DNA from: Deinococcus aquaticus
GTDB taxonomy: Bacteria > Deinococcota > Deinococci > Deinococcales > Deinococcaceae
Reading direction: 5' to 3'
Length of the DNA stretch: 64,000 bases
Assembly: GCF_028622095.1 (NCBI RefSeq)
Contig: NZ_CP115165.1
Coordinates: 2,911,501 to 2,975,500, forward strand
Shown: positions 54,979 through 64,000 of the stretch, piece by piece
Layout of the letters: each line of letters begins with the position of its first letter
How positions within the stretch are numbered: position 1 is the first letter of the stretch
Translations under genes and position numbers: made by a program
Notes under the pieces: generated by a model
Told to the model about the DNA's origin: nothing
Database searches by the model: none
The model's input: only the letters and a program-made list of their open reading frames with translations

Positions 54979-56691
54979 ATGAAGAAGCAAACCAGCTTTA
55001 TCACGCTCAGCCTGATGCTTGCCACGCCTGCCCTGGCCGGCGGCGCAGGTGCGCCCGCAGCCCGCCCCGCTCCCGCAGCCTGCATGACCATCTCGCAGAT
55101 CGTGGCGAAGGACCCCAACTTCAGCACCCTGGCCACCGCGCTGGAAGCGGCCGGACTGACCAACACCCTCAAGAGCGGCAGCTACACGGTGTTCGCGCCC
55201 ACCAACGCCGCCTTCTCCAAACTGCCCAGCGATACCCTCGCCATGGCCCTGAACGACACCGAGATGCTGCGCAGCATCCTGCTGTACCACGTGGTGCCCG
55301 GTAAGGTCACGGCCAAGCAGGTCATGGGCATGAGCTCGGGCATGACCGCCCAGGGCGGCTCCTTCCTGGTCACCGTGACCGGCGGCAAGGTCATGATCGA
55401 CAACGCGACCGTCACCAAGGCCGACGTGGTGGCCTGTAACGGCATCGTGCACGTGATCGACACCGTCCTGATGCCCGCCATGGACGCCATGCAGGGCGCG
55501 GCCGACACCGCCGAGCCTGCCATGGCCGAGCCCGTGGTGGCTGAACCCGTCATGGCCGAGCCCGTCGCCGCCCCCGCCGCGCCCGCCAGCGTGGACCTGA
55601 TGAGCATCCCCGCCACGCCCGTCAGCAGCGGCATGACCACCACGACTAATGTGACGACCAGCACCACCACGACCGACACTGCGGCCAGCACCGCCACGAC
55701 CGATACGGTCGCCACGGGCGACACCATGATGGCCGGCACCACCCTGTACGACATGATCGTGGCCGACGAGCGCTTCAGCACCCTGCGCGACCTGATCAGC
55801 GACGCCGAACTGACCGAAGTGCTGATGACCACCGACTACACCGTCTTCGCGCCCACGAACGCAGCGTTCGAGAACGTGAACCCCGAGCAGCTGGCCCTGA
55901 TCGCCAGCAACCCCGACGTGCTCAAGCAGGTGCTGCTGTACCACGTCGTGACCGGCAAACTGACCGGTGAAGACCTCGCGGCCGCCACCCAGCTGCGCAG
56001 CGCCGAGGGCGAGAGCCTCGACCTGACCCTGGACGGCACCAGCCAGATGGTGAACACCGCCATGATCGACGGGGCCGCTATTGAGGCCAGCAACGGCAAC
56101 ATCTACGCCATCAACGAACTGCTGCTGCCCCCCGAACTGGTCATCCCCGAGATGCCCGCCGACGACGGCATGGAAACGACGGACGCCGCCGTGACCGACA
56201 CCACGACCGCCACGGTCACCACCACGACGACCACCACGACCACTGCGGCGGCCCCCGCCATGACCGGTAACGCCCTCGTGGACGCCCTGAGCCAGCCGCA
56301 GTTCAGCACCCTGCTGAGCCTCGTCAAGAAAGCCGATCTGGTCGCCGCACTGACCGCCGCTGACGTGACGGTCTTTGCCCCCACCAACGACGCCTTCGCC
56401 AAGGTGCCCGCCGCGACCCTGGACGCCCTGATGGTCAACCCCGACGCCCTGAAACAGGTCCTGCTGTTCCACGTCGTTTCCGGCCGCGTGGTCGACGACG
56501 GCCTGAAGGTCAGCCAGCTGCGCTCGCTGGAAGGCAGCTCCATCGACCTGAAGATGGACGGCACCAACATGATGGCCGGCGTTCTGAAGGCCGACGTTCT
56601 GACGGGCGGCACGTACAGCACCCGCATCGACGCCGGTAACAGCGTCATCTACCCCATCGACTCCGTGCTGCTGCCCCCCACCCTGAAGTAA
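54979..56691 (+). CDS. Secreted protein with three fasciclin (FAS1) domains
   Basis: 570 residues. Signal peptide MKKQTSFITLSLMLATPALA. Three FAS1 domains, each with an FSTLxxxxxxAxL start and a YTVFAPTNAAF box: about 36-170, 253-375 and 430-565. They are joined by Thr-rich linkers that contain runs of Thr (for example TTTTTTTTT near 420). FAS1 proteins act in cell adhesion and surface matrices. AAGAGGTG gives a good ribosome-binding site before the ATG at 54979. The upstream 150 bases are strikingly AT-rich. Codon use is typical of the window, so recent transfer of the coding part is not indicated. Confidence 0.92.
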   Translation: MKKQTSFITLSLMLATPALAGGAGAPAARPAPAACMTISQIVAKDPNFSTLATALEAAGLTNTLKSGSYTVFAPTNAAFSKLPSDTLAMALNDTEMLRSILLYHVVPGKVTAKQVMGMSSGMTAQGGSFLVTVTGGKVMIDNATVTKADVVACNGIVHVIDTVLMPAMDAMQGAADTAEPAMAEPVVAEPVMAEPVAAPAAPASVDLMSIPATPVSSGMTTTTNVTTSTTTTDTAASTATTDTVATGDTMMAGTTLYDMIVADERFSTLRDLISDAELTEVLMTTDYTVFAPTNAAFENVNPEQLALIASNPDVLKQVLLYHVVTGKLTGEDLAAATQLRSAEGESLDLTLDGTSQMVNTAMIDGAAIEASNGNIYAINELLLPPELVIPEMPADDGMETTDAAVTDTTTATVTTTTTTTTTAAAPAMTGNALVDALSQPQFSTLLSLVKKADLVAALTAADVTVFAPTNDAFAKVPAATLDALMVNPDALKQVLLFHVVSGRVVDDGLKVSQLRSLEGSSIDLKMDGTNMMAGVLKADVLTGGTYSTRIDAGNSVIYPIDSVLLPPTLK

Positions 56692-56707
56692 GCGGCAGGG
56701 CGCAGAC

Positions 56708-56750
56708 AGGAGGAGGGCCGTTTCACCTCAGGGTGAGCGGCCCTCTTCCT
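56708..56750 (+). terminator. Intrinsic terminator of the fasciclin gene
   Basis: AGGAGGAGGGCCG (56708-56720) pairs with CGGCCCTCTTCCT (56738-56750) with one mismatch, and CACC/GGTG in the loop can extend the stem. Pyrimidine-rich TGTGTCTCCCTTTCC follows. Confidence 0.7.
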
Positions 56751-56771
56751 GTGTCTCCCTTTCCCGTGTGG

Positions 56772-57626
56772 TCAACCGGCCGTGCGGGCGTCCAGGGTGC
56801 TCAGGAAGGCGTCCCAGGTGGCCTGCGTGCGCGGCAGGGCGTCCTGTTCGGTCCAGGCCCAGTACGGCGTGTACAGGCTGCGGGCCGTGATGACTTCCTG
56901 CCGGAAGATCTCGGCGCTCAGGCCCATTCCCAGCAGGCCACTACTTGCAAAGCGGCCCAGGACGCCGCTACGGTCGTACGGCACGGCGCGCGGCGTGACC
57001 TGCCAGCCGTGTGGCGTGGGTTCGAGCAGCAGGTACTGGGCGCGCGGATCACCCGTGGCTGGCGACCCGACCGACCCCGTATTCACCACCCACGTGCCGT
57101 CGATCACGGCGTTCACGGGCCGGTGAATGTGAGAGGCGATCAGCACGCCGTACTCGCCGCCGTCCGGGGCGCGGCGCAGCGCCTGCACGCGCTCTGCGGG
57201 CGTGCGGTCGCTCAGGCTCTCGCGGTAATGATCGGCGGTGCCGTGCGCTACCTGCACCAGCGGCAACCCCGGCTCACGCAGCGTCAGGGTCATCGGCCAG
57301 TCGGCCGGGACGTGCAGCAGTCCCGCCGCGTCCAGCTGATCGGCACTCCAGGCAGTGGCCCCCCAGAACGGGTCCGGAAACCATTCGGGCGGCAGCACAT
57401 CACTGCGCGCCTGCCACAGCCGCAGGAGGTCATCGTGATTCCCCAGCGTGAACGTCACGTCGTCCCGGTCCAGCAGCGTCTGGAGGACCTGCACGGAATC
57501 CGGCCCCCGGTTCACCACGTCTCCGTTCACGATCAGCCGCCCGGCCCCCTGCGCCCGCGCGTCGCGCAGCACGGCCGCCAGCGCGTCGGCGTTCCCGTGA
57601 ATGTCTGCCAGAATCGCCACCCTCAT
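56772..57626 (-). CDS. Calcineurin-like metallophosphoesterase
   Basis: 284 residues. YfcE/MPP-type fold with all metal-ligand motifs: DIHGN (8-12), GDVVNRGPDS, GNHD, AHGT and SHIHRPV. These proteins cleave phosphoester bonds in small molecules or proteins; the substrate is unknown. The C-terminal 80 residues extend beyond the core (RSLYTPYWAWTEQDALPR). The ATG lies 9 bases after TAGAAT (57641-57636), giving an almost leaderless message. Confidence 0.88.
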   Translation of the reverse strand: MRVAILADIHGNADALAAVLRDARAQGAGRLIVNGDVVNRGPDSVQVLQTLLDRDDVTFTLGNHDDLLRLWQARSDVLPPEWFPDPFWGATAWSADQLDAAGLLHVPADWPMTLTLREPGLPLVQVAHGTADHYRESLSDRTPAERVQALRRAPDGGEYGVLIASHIHRPVNAVIDGTWVVNTGSVGSPATGDPRAQYLLLEPTPHGWQVTPRAVPYDRSGVLGRFASSGLLGMGLSAEIFRQEVITARSLYTPYWAWTEQDALPRTQATWDAFLSTLDARTAG

Positions 57627-57762
57627 CAGAGCGGCATTCTAGAACGCCCAGTAAGGGCGGCACGGCGACCAGATCGGGATTCTCGCGGTCGCCGTGGGCG
57701 GGAAGCGGGCGGGGCCGGGCCGGTTCGCCTGATCTCCCCTGCCCGGCCCCGCTCCTGCCGAC

Positions 57763-57781
57763 TCATACGGCGTCCGTATCA
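57763..57781. repeat. 19-bp palindromic remnant of the repeat element (possible scar)
   Basis: TCATACGGCGTCCGTATCA joins the two outer ends of the repeat family in reverse orientation: TCATACGG matches the complement of the right end and GTCCGTATCA that of the left end. The interior is missing. The last three bases are, on the minus strand, the TGA stop of the ABC permease gene. Confidence 0.6.
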
Positions 57782-59074
57782 GTTGCGGAAGATGACCTCT
57801 TCGCGGTTGAAGGACCGCAGGGCCAGGGCGCTCAGCAGGGCCGCGCCCGCGATGTTCACGGTCATGGCCAGCAGCGCATTCAGGGGGTTGATGTCGCCCT
57901 GCACGGTGTCCAGGATGGCGACCATGCCGCCGAAGATGGGAATGGCGTACACGCCGGTTCCCAGGGTCAGGAAGTCCGCGAATTGCAGCAGGAGGGCCGG
58001 AATGACGATCAGGATGCTGATGGGCGCGATGTACGTCTGCGCTTCCTTGAAGGAGCGGGCGTAGATGCCGATGGCGATCAGCAGGGCGCTGATCAGCAGG
58101 GCGGCGCTGACGGCCACGCCCAGCAGGGTCAGGGTGCCGCCGACGCTGAGGGTCAGTTGCCCGCTCATCTCGCGCGTCAGGGCGGCGGTGTCCGGCGCCT
58201 GACCGCCCAGCCAGACGTTCAGGGCGACGCCGCTGAGGACGAAGCCCATGACGCTGAACGCGGCGCTGGTCAGGGCGGTGACGGTGGTGGCCAGGAGTTT
58301 CCCGGCGACCACCTCGGCCCGGCGGATCGGGGAGACGATCAGGCTTTCGAGGGTGCCGCGTTCCTTCTCGCCGGCGGTGGCGTCCACGGCGGTGGCCATC
58401 GCGCCGGACAGGATGAACTGCACCATCAGCATGGGGATCAGGAAGGCCAGTTGCCCGCTGCGCTGTTCCTGCTGGGTGCTGGTGTCCACGGGGCTCAGGG
58501 TGACGGGCGTCAGGGTCTGTTCGTTCAGGCCCAGGCTGTTCAGGCGGCTGACCGCCAGGGTGTGGTTGTACTCCTCGACCACGCCGCGAACCTTGCCGTA
58601 CGCGCCGGTCTGGGCGCTGAGACTGCCGAGTTTGGCGTGCACCTCCAGGGTGCCGGTGCCGCTGCCGGCGCGGGTGGGCAGAGGCGTGGCGGCGCGGATG
58701 GCGGCGTCCACGTCCCCGGACTGCACGGCGCGCGTGGGGTCCGTGACGGGCACCAGCGTCACGCCGGCGCGGACGACCGTGCCGTCCGGGAGGGTCTCGT
58801 CACGTTCCAGGGCGGCGCGCAGCGGGGCGGGCAGGGTGCCGGCCACGCCGATCTTCTGGCGTTCCTGCTGCTGCCCGCCGATGAAACTGCCCAGCATCAG
58901 GGGCAGGCCCAGGGTCAGCAGGGGAATCAGGATCAGGGGCATCAGGACGGTGGCGTTCAGGGTGCGGCGGTCGCGCAGCGTGGAGAGCAGGTCGCGGGCG
59001 GCGACGTGCCAGACCATGCGGGGCCGCAGGCCGCGGGCAGGGCGGGACGCAGCGGTGGGGGGCATGTCAGGCAT
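57779..59074 (-). CDS. ABC-2 type exporter permease, NatB-like
   Basis: 431 residues. First membrane helix at [26 protein letters not shown], a large extracytoplasmic loop of about 170 residues, then five further helices ([43 protein letters not shown] is the conserved ABC-2 segment). Paired with the ATPase gene upstream, whose 3' end overlaps its start by 8 bases. NatAB systems export sodium ions or small molecules; the substrate is not readable here. The stop codon comes from the repeat remnant. Confidence 0.88.
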   Translation of the reverse strand: MPDMPPTAASRPARGLRPRMVWHVAARDLLSTLRDRRTLNATVLMPLILIPLLTLGLPLMLGSFIGGQQQERQKIGVAGTLPAPLRAALERDETLPDGTVVRAGVTLVPVTDPTRAVQSGDVDAAIRAATPLPTRAGSGTGTLEVHAKLGSLSAQTGAYGKVRGVVEEYNHTLAVSRLNSLGLNEQTLTPVTLSPVDTSTQQEQRSGQLAFLIPMLMVQFILSGAMATAVDATAGEKERGTLESLIVSPIRRAEVVAGKLLATTVTALTSAAFSVMGFVLSGVALNVWLGGQAPDTAALTREMSGQLTLSVGGTLTLLGVAVSAALLISALLIAIGIYARSFKEAQTYIAPISILIVIPALLLQFADFLTLGTGVYAIPIFGGMVAILDTVQGDINPLNALLAMTVNIAGAALLSALALRSFNREEVIFRN

Positions 59075-59798
59075 GGGCGGCCTCCCCGCGCAGCAGCGAG
59101 AAGAACGCGCGTTCCAGGTTGCGTTCCCCGGTGCGCTCCAGGATGTCCGGGACGCTGCCGGTCGTGACGAGCGCGCCCTCGTGCAGGATGGCGACCCGGT
59201 CGCAGAGTTCTTCCGCCTCGCTCATGACGTGCGTGGAGTACACGGTCAGGCGGCCCGGCGCGCGGGTGGCCTGCACGAAGTCCAGCAGGGTGCGGCGCGC
59301 GAAGATGTCCAGTCCGCTGGCAGCCTCGTCGAGAATCAGGACGGCCGGGTCGTGAATGACGGCGCGGGCGATCACGACCTTCTGTTTCATGCCGGTCGAG
59401 TACTCCCCGGCGCGGGTGTCGAGCGTGCGCCCGAGTTCGAGGCGTTCGTCGAGTTCAGCGATGCGGGCGTCGGCCTGCGCGCGGGTCAGGTCGTACAGCG
59501 CCGCGAAGGACCGCAGCACCTCGCGTCCGGTCAGGCGGGCGGGCAGGCCCATGCCGCCGTTCACGACGCCCACCACGCGCCGCACCGATTCCGGGTCACG
59601 CAGGGCGTCATGTCCGGCCAGGGTGACCTGACCGCTGTCGGGGCGCAGCAGAGTGGCCATGATGCGAAGCAGCGTGGTCTTCCCCGCTCCGTTCGGGCCG
59701 AGCAGACCGAAGACCTCGCCGCCGCGTGCGTGCAGGTTCACGCCGCGCAGCGCGGTGAACGTTCCGTAGGTTTTGCGTAGTTCCTGAATGTCGAGCAT
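59067..59798 (-). CDS. ABC transporter ATPase, NatA-like
   Basis: 243 residues. Walker [17 protein letters not shown] (about 31-46), Q-loop region, signature [14 protein letters not shown], Walker [15 protein letters not shown] and the switch His in [13 protein letters not shown]. It energises the ABC-2 permease encoded next. The start at 59798 is set by AGGAGC shortly upstream; 75 more upstream codons are open but low in likeness. Confidence 0.9.
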   Translation of the reverse strand: MLDIQELRKTYGTFTALRGVNLHARGGEVFGLLGPNGAGKTTLLRIMATLLRPDSGQVTLAGHDALRDPESVRRVVGVVNGGMGLPARLTGREVLRSFAALYDLTRAQADARIAELDERLELGRTLDTRAGEYSTGMKQKVVIARAVIHDPAVLILDEAASGLDIFARRTLLDFVQATRAPGRLTVYSTHVMSEAEELCDRVAILHEGALVTTGSVPDILERTGERNLERAFFSLLRGEAAHA

Positions 59799-60341
59799 CG
59801 GGCTCCTGTGCGTGAATGACCGGCCTGAACACCACCGGGATGAGGACGACGGAAGGGAAAGGGGATGTCGGGGGGCCTGAGGTGAGTGGCCGCCAATGTG
59901 TTCTGAAGTGCCATACGTGCCGGACGCACAGTTGGTTTCCGTCAGGTCGCCCACACGAACCTGACGGGCCGCTGACCGGCGCCGGGCGGGTGTTCCGGGC
60001 CACAGGACGCAGGTCAAGATCAAGTGACTGTTGCCTCATGCAACATGAGAGAAAATCTGTAACAATGGGAAAGTTGCGCTACCAGGCGCACCCTGCCCCG
60101 CAAGTTGTACCCGGTCCACCCGGCGACCAGCCCCCCCGAACGTCTGTTCTTTCCCAGGTTCCACCCATGACTGCCGGCCACATCCCGCCCGCTCAGGGCA
60201 CCCTCATCGGCGCAGGTTCAGATCAGTTCAGCAGCGGCCAGGGCCCACACGGGCACACGCCGTTCACCGCGCTCAACCCACCCCCACCCCTGCGCGCCGG
60301 CCACCGCCCGTGTCCGCCGCCCGCACCCACCGGAGGAACGC
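59799..60341. other. 543-bp region with no supported gene
   Basis: Between the NatA-like gene and the winged-helix gene. It holds an inverted repeat CTCATG-CAA-CATGAG (60035-60049) and a TAACAAT-containing AT-rich spot (60050-60066) that may be the promoter of the downstream gene. A 99-codon Pro/Gly/His-rich frame from 60065 overlaps that gene's start and does not look like a protein. Confidence 0.5.
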
Positions 60342-60848
60342 ATGTTCAATCCCCCCACCCTTGAAGACCTGCAGGAAACCCGCCGCGCCAACGAGAAACT
60401 CGTCCTGAAGGCACTGGAAAGCAAGCCGGAATGGGTCGAGACTGAACTTGCCAAGACCACCGGACTGGCCCTGTCGCACCTGCGCGCCGCGCTGGCCAGC
60501 CTGCTCGACCAGGGCCGCGTGCGCCGCCTGCCCGGCACCGGCACCCGCGCCGTGTACGGTCTGGCCGACCCCGGCCTGGCCGACGTGCCCGCCACGCCCC
60601 TGACGGGCGACGCCAAGCGCGTCCGCGACTACCTGGAGGGCCGCGCCGACAGTGCCCTGTACATGAGCGACCAGCTGCGCATGACCCGCGAGGACGTCAT
60701 GACCGCCCTGAGCCTTCTGAACGCGCACGGCATGATCACCTGCACCTTCGTGGGCAGCCTCGTGATCTTCCGCCTGAAAGAAACCCAGGCGCTCGGCAGC
60801 GAGCAGGCCGCCCCGGCCGCCGCCGGCAAGAAGAAACAGGTCGCCTGA
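60342..60848 (+). CDS. DNA-binding protein with two winged-helix-like segments
   Basis: 168 residues. Residues 12-75 (NEKLVLKALESKPEWVETELAKTTGLALSHLRAALASLLDQGRVRRLPGTGTRAVYGL) form a clear winged helix. Residues 85-148 (AKRVRDYLEGRADSALYMSDQLRMTREDVMTALSLLNAHGMITCTFVGSLVIFRL) look like a second. The tail ends AAAGKKKQVA, a basic end often seen in DNA-binding proteins. No effector domain. Good ribosome-binding site (GGAGGAA). A transcription or nucleoid role is likely, but the targets are unknown. A 15-bp stem-loop follows. Confidence 0.8.
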   Translation: MFNPPTLEDLQETRRANEKLVLKALESKPEWVETELAKTTGLALSHLRAALASLLDQGRVRRLPGTGTRAVYGLADPGLADVPATPLTGDAKRVRDYLEGRADSALYMSDQLRMTREDVMTALSLLNAHGMITCTFVGSLVIFRLKETQALGSEQAAPAAAGKKKQVA

Positions 60849-60857
60849 CCCCGACCC

Positions 60858-60900
60858 GTCCGGGGCCGGCCCTCCCACATGCGGGGGGCCGGCCCCGGAC
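60858..60900 (+). terminator. Stem-loop after the winged-helix gene
   Basis: Perfect 15-bp GC-rich arms at 60858-60872 and 60886-60900 with a 13-base loop. No T-run. Confidence 0.6.
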
Positions 60901-60985
60901 GTCTGGCTACCTGCAGAGGCGCGGCCGGCGGCTCTCTGTGACGGCCTGACGGTCGCCTCACGGAGCGTTTGGTATTCTCGGGGGT

Positions 60986-61315
60986 ATGAAGCTTGTGCTC
61001 GCTGTGATTCAGGACGCTGACGCGACCGCGCTGGTGCGGGTGCTGTCCGAGAACGCCTTCGAAGTCACGAAGCTGGCCAGCACCGGCGGCTTCCTGCGCG
61101 AAGGCAACACCACCCTCATGATCGGCGTGGACGACGAACGCCTCGAGGAACTCAAACGGCACGTGCAGCGCACCTGCCGCGCCCGCACCCGACTGGTGGC
61201 GCCCAGCGTCCCCATGGGCGAACAGAACGAGGGTCTCGTCGGCGACCCGGTCGAGGTGCCGGTCGGCGGGGCCGTGATGTTCGTCATGGGCGTGCAGGAA
61301 TTTATCAAGGTCTGA
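60986..61315 (+). CDS. darA: Cyclic-di-AMP receptor, DarA/PstA (YaaQ) family
   Basis: 109 residues, the standard length of this PII-like trimeric signal protein. Conserved stretches [46 protein letters not shown] and [19 protein letters not shown] match DarA/YaaQ, which binds cyclic di-AMP between subunits through the T-loop and the FLREGNTT region. Its partners are generally unknown. Leaderless: the ATG is 7 bases after TATTCT (60973-60978). Confidence 0.9.
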   Translation: MKLVLAVIQDADATALVRVLSENAFEVTKLASTGGFLREGNTTLMIGVDDERLEELKRHVQRTCRARTRLVAPSVPMGEQNEGLVGDPVEVPVGGAVMFVMGVQEFIKV

Positions 61316-61327
61316 CCCGGGGTTGAT

Positions 61328-61400
61328 GGTTGAAAGGAGATGGATGATGGACGCGAAAACCGACCATCATCCATCTCCCTTTAACTTCTGTCTTTCAACC
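61328..61400. terminator. Large bidirectional stem-loop between darA and prfC
   Basis: An inner perfect 15-bp stem (61336-61350 with 61364-61378) is surrounded by a second pairing of GGTTGAAAG (61328-61336) with CTTTCAACC (61392-61400). It lies between convergent genes ending at 61315 and 61409. Confidence 0.65.
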
Positions 61401-61408
61401 GTTCACCC

Positions 61409-63007
<1,599 letters not shown>

Positions 63008-63323
63008 GGAAACTCCTGCGGGCCTGAAAAAGCGCGGCCCGAAGCGGGAAAACGGCGGGAAGGTCACTGCGGAGAATGGTCCTGGACACGGGGTGCTGCG
63101 AACGTGGGGCGCTGCGGGAACACAGTTCTCGACCCTCGCTGGAACATCTGTCCGGATTCCAGTGTCAGGGCGCCTGACGCTTCCATTCTCCCAACTGCTC
63201 CGAGAAACTCACTCACTGCGCCGGGTGGGCAGCCCCTTCTGACGCTGCCGACCCGGCACTTCTGACTAGGGTGGCGTGAGGAGAACGGTCATTCCCGCAT
63301 GATACCGCCCCGCGCGCGCCGCG
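63008..63323. other. 316-bp intergenic region before prfC
   Basis: Holds the stem-loop at 63221-63256 and presumably the prfC promoter. I could not identify a convincing -10 and -35 pair, and no open frame here looks coding. Confidence 0.4.
63221..63256 (-). terminator. Stem-loop downstream of the histone-deacetylase-family gene
   Basis: CCGGGTGGGCAGC (63221-63233) pairs with GCTGCCGACCCGG (63244-63256) with one internal mismatch and a 10-base loop. Confidence 0.5.
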
Positions 63324-64000
63324 TCACCCGCCCGTCACGGTGGGAGCGAAGGCGCTCAGGGCGGCGTCCAGGGTACCCAGGCGCGCGGCGATCAGGGCGT
63401 GCGGGTCGCGGTGGTACCCGCCCGCCATGACGGTCACGGTGGGCAGGCGGGCGCGGGCCGCCCAGCGCAGCACCCGGTCGTCGCGGCGGCGCACCCCGGC
63501 CGGACTGAGGGCCAGTTTGCCCAGTTGATCCCCACTCAACACGTCCGCCCCGGCGAGGTAGTACACGAAGTCCGGCGCGAAGGTGGCCACAGCGGGCGCG
63601 ACCACCCGGTCCAGGGCATTCAGGTAGGCGGCGTCCCCGGTGCTGTCGGGAAGCGGCACGTCCAGGTCGCTGATCTCCTTGCGGAAGGGGTAGTTGTTCT
63701 GCGCGTGCACGCTGACGGTCAGCACGCGCGGCTCGCGGGCGAAGATGGCGGCCGTGCCGTTGCCCTGGTGCACGTCTAGGTCCAGGATCAGGATGCGGCT
63801 GGCCTGCGCGGTGTCCAGCAGCCAGCGGGCGCTGATCGCCACGTCGTTCAGGAACGAGAAGCCCTCGGCGTGATCCGCGTGGGCGTGGTGCGTGCCGCCC
63901 CCCAGGTTCAGGCCCAGCCCCAGGGTCAGGGCGTCGCGGGTGGCGGCCAGGGTGGCGCCGCAACTGCCCAGGCCCCGCTCGACCAGCGCCGGGCTCCAGG
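63324..64000 (-). CDS. Histone-deacetylase-family deacetylase (AcuC/acetylpolyamine type), 5' end outside window
   Basis: The frame is open from the window edge to the stop at 63324, about 225 residues. Zinc-dependent arginase/deacetylase fold: LNLGGGTHHAHADHAEGFSFLNDVAI contains the tandem active-site His pair, ILILDLDVHQGNGTAAIF carries the zinc-binding DxH, and YYLAGADVLSGDQLGKLALSPAGV the second zinc Asp. VTVMAGGYHRD supplies the catalytic-site GGY turn. Substrates of bacterial relatives include acetyl-lysine proteins and acetylpolyamines; which applies here is unknown. Confidence 0.9.
   Translation of the reverse strand, partial: WSPALVERGLGSCGATLAATRDALTLGLGLNLGGGTHHAHADHAEGFSFLNDVAISARWLLDTAQASRILILDLDVHQGNGTAAIFAREPRVLTVSVHAQNNYPFRKEISDLDVPLPDSTGDAAYLNALDRVVAPAVATFAPDFVYYLAGADVLSGDQLGKLALSPAGVRRRDDRVLRWAARARLPTVTVMAGGYHRDPHALIAARLGTLDAALSAFAPTVTGG

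Noticed and set aside
60065..60364. 99-codon frame before the winged-helix gene
   Set aside because: Pro/Gly/His-rich composition, overlaps the downstream start, and no family likeness; the downstream gene has its own strong ribosome-binding site.

Overview
The window is high-GC bacterial DNA with almost no wasted space. It is best explained as a chromosomal segment of a Deinococcus species, which I do not name. The reasons are the gene set (BshC, an FtsK with a long linker, YaaQ/DarA-type cyclic-di-AMP receptor, deinococcal-style small secreted proteins, sugar ABC operons) and the promoter style. About twenty genes begin 6 to 8 bases after a -10 box of the form TANNNT and have no Shine-Dalgarno site, which is the leaderless mRNA layout known for Deinococcus. 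No rRNA, tRNA, CRISPR array, prophage or complete insertion sequence was seen.

Layout. 1-3.6 kb: end of a Crp/Fnr regulator, bshC, ftsY and a glutaredoxin-like gene. 3.6-9.3 kb: membrane Ser/Thr kinase with NHL repeats, divergent from a 601-residue protein of unknown family, then a glycosyltransferase and a secreted protein. 9.4-16.1 kb: a LacI-controlled sugar operon (binding protein, two permeases, GH1 beta-glucosidase) with near-perfect operators at both promoters. 16.1-26 kb: proC, an HD-GYP protein, prmA-rsmE, recO, an FBP-type zinc protein, a GNAT enzyme, queA and a NYN-domain protein. 26-32.5 kb: aspartate aminotransferase, MarR regulator with an MhqO-MhqD fusion enzyme, two secreted proteins, signal peptidase and FKBP. 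32.8-42.9 kb: a DeoR-controlled galactoside operon (binding protein, two permeases, GH42, GH36, galT, galK). 43-48.5 kb: a small acidic protein, pullulanase, a conserved small protein and a nucleoside hydrolase. 48.5-54.7 kb: JAMM peptidase, PEP mobile-domain-like protein and P-loop kinase operon, divergent from ftsK. 55-64 kb: triple fasciclin protein, phosphoesterase, NatAB-type ABC exporter, winged-helix protein, cyclic-di-AMP receptor, RF3 and a partial histone-deacetylase-family gene.

How it works together. Two complete sugar-uptake regulons face each other across about 17 kb. One takes up a beta-glucoside-type sugar, the other alpha- and beta-galactosides feeding galK and galT; pullulanase adds alpha-glucan breakdown. 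Each has its own local repressor with recognisable operators and a strong stem-loop between the binding-protein gene and the first permease.

The most unusual material is non-coding. A roughly 139-bp palindromic repeat occurs four times, with a 19-bp possible scar as a fifth site. Its hairpin arms covary between copies, its terminal TGA serves as the stop codon of the adjacent gene at four of five sites, one copy sits in the lacI leader without closing the reading frame there, and one copy is split by a second 236-bp element with perfect 12-bp terminal inverted repeats and a 9-bp target duplication. In addition, ftsY, lacI and the unknown 601-residue gene are each preceded by a leaderless short ORF whose stop overlaps the gene's start codon.
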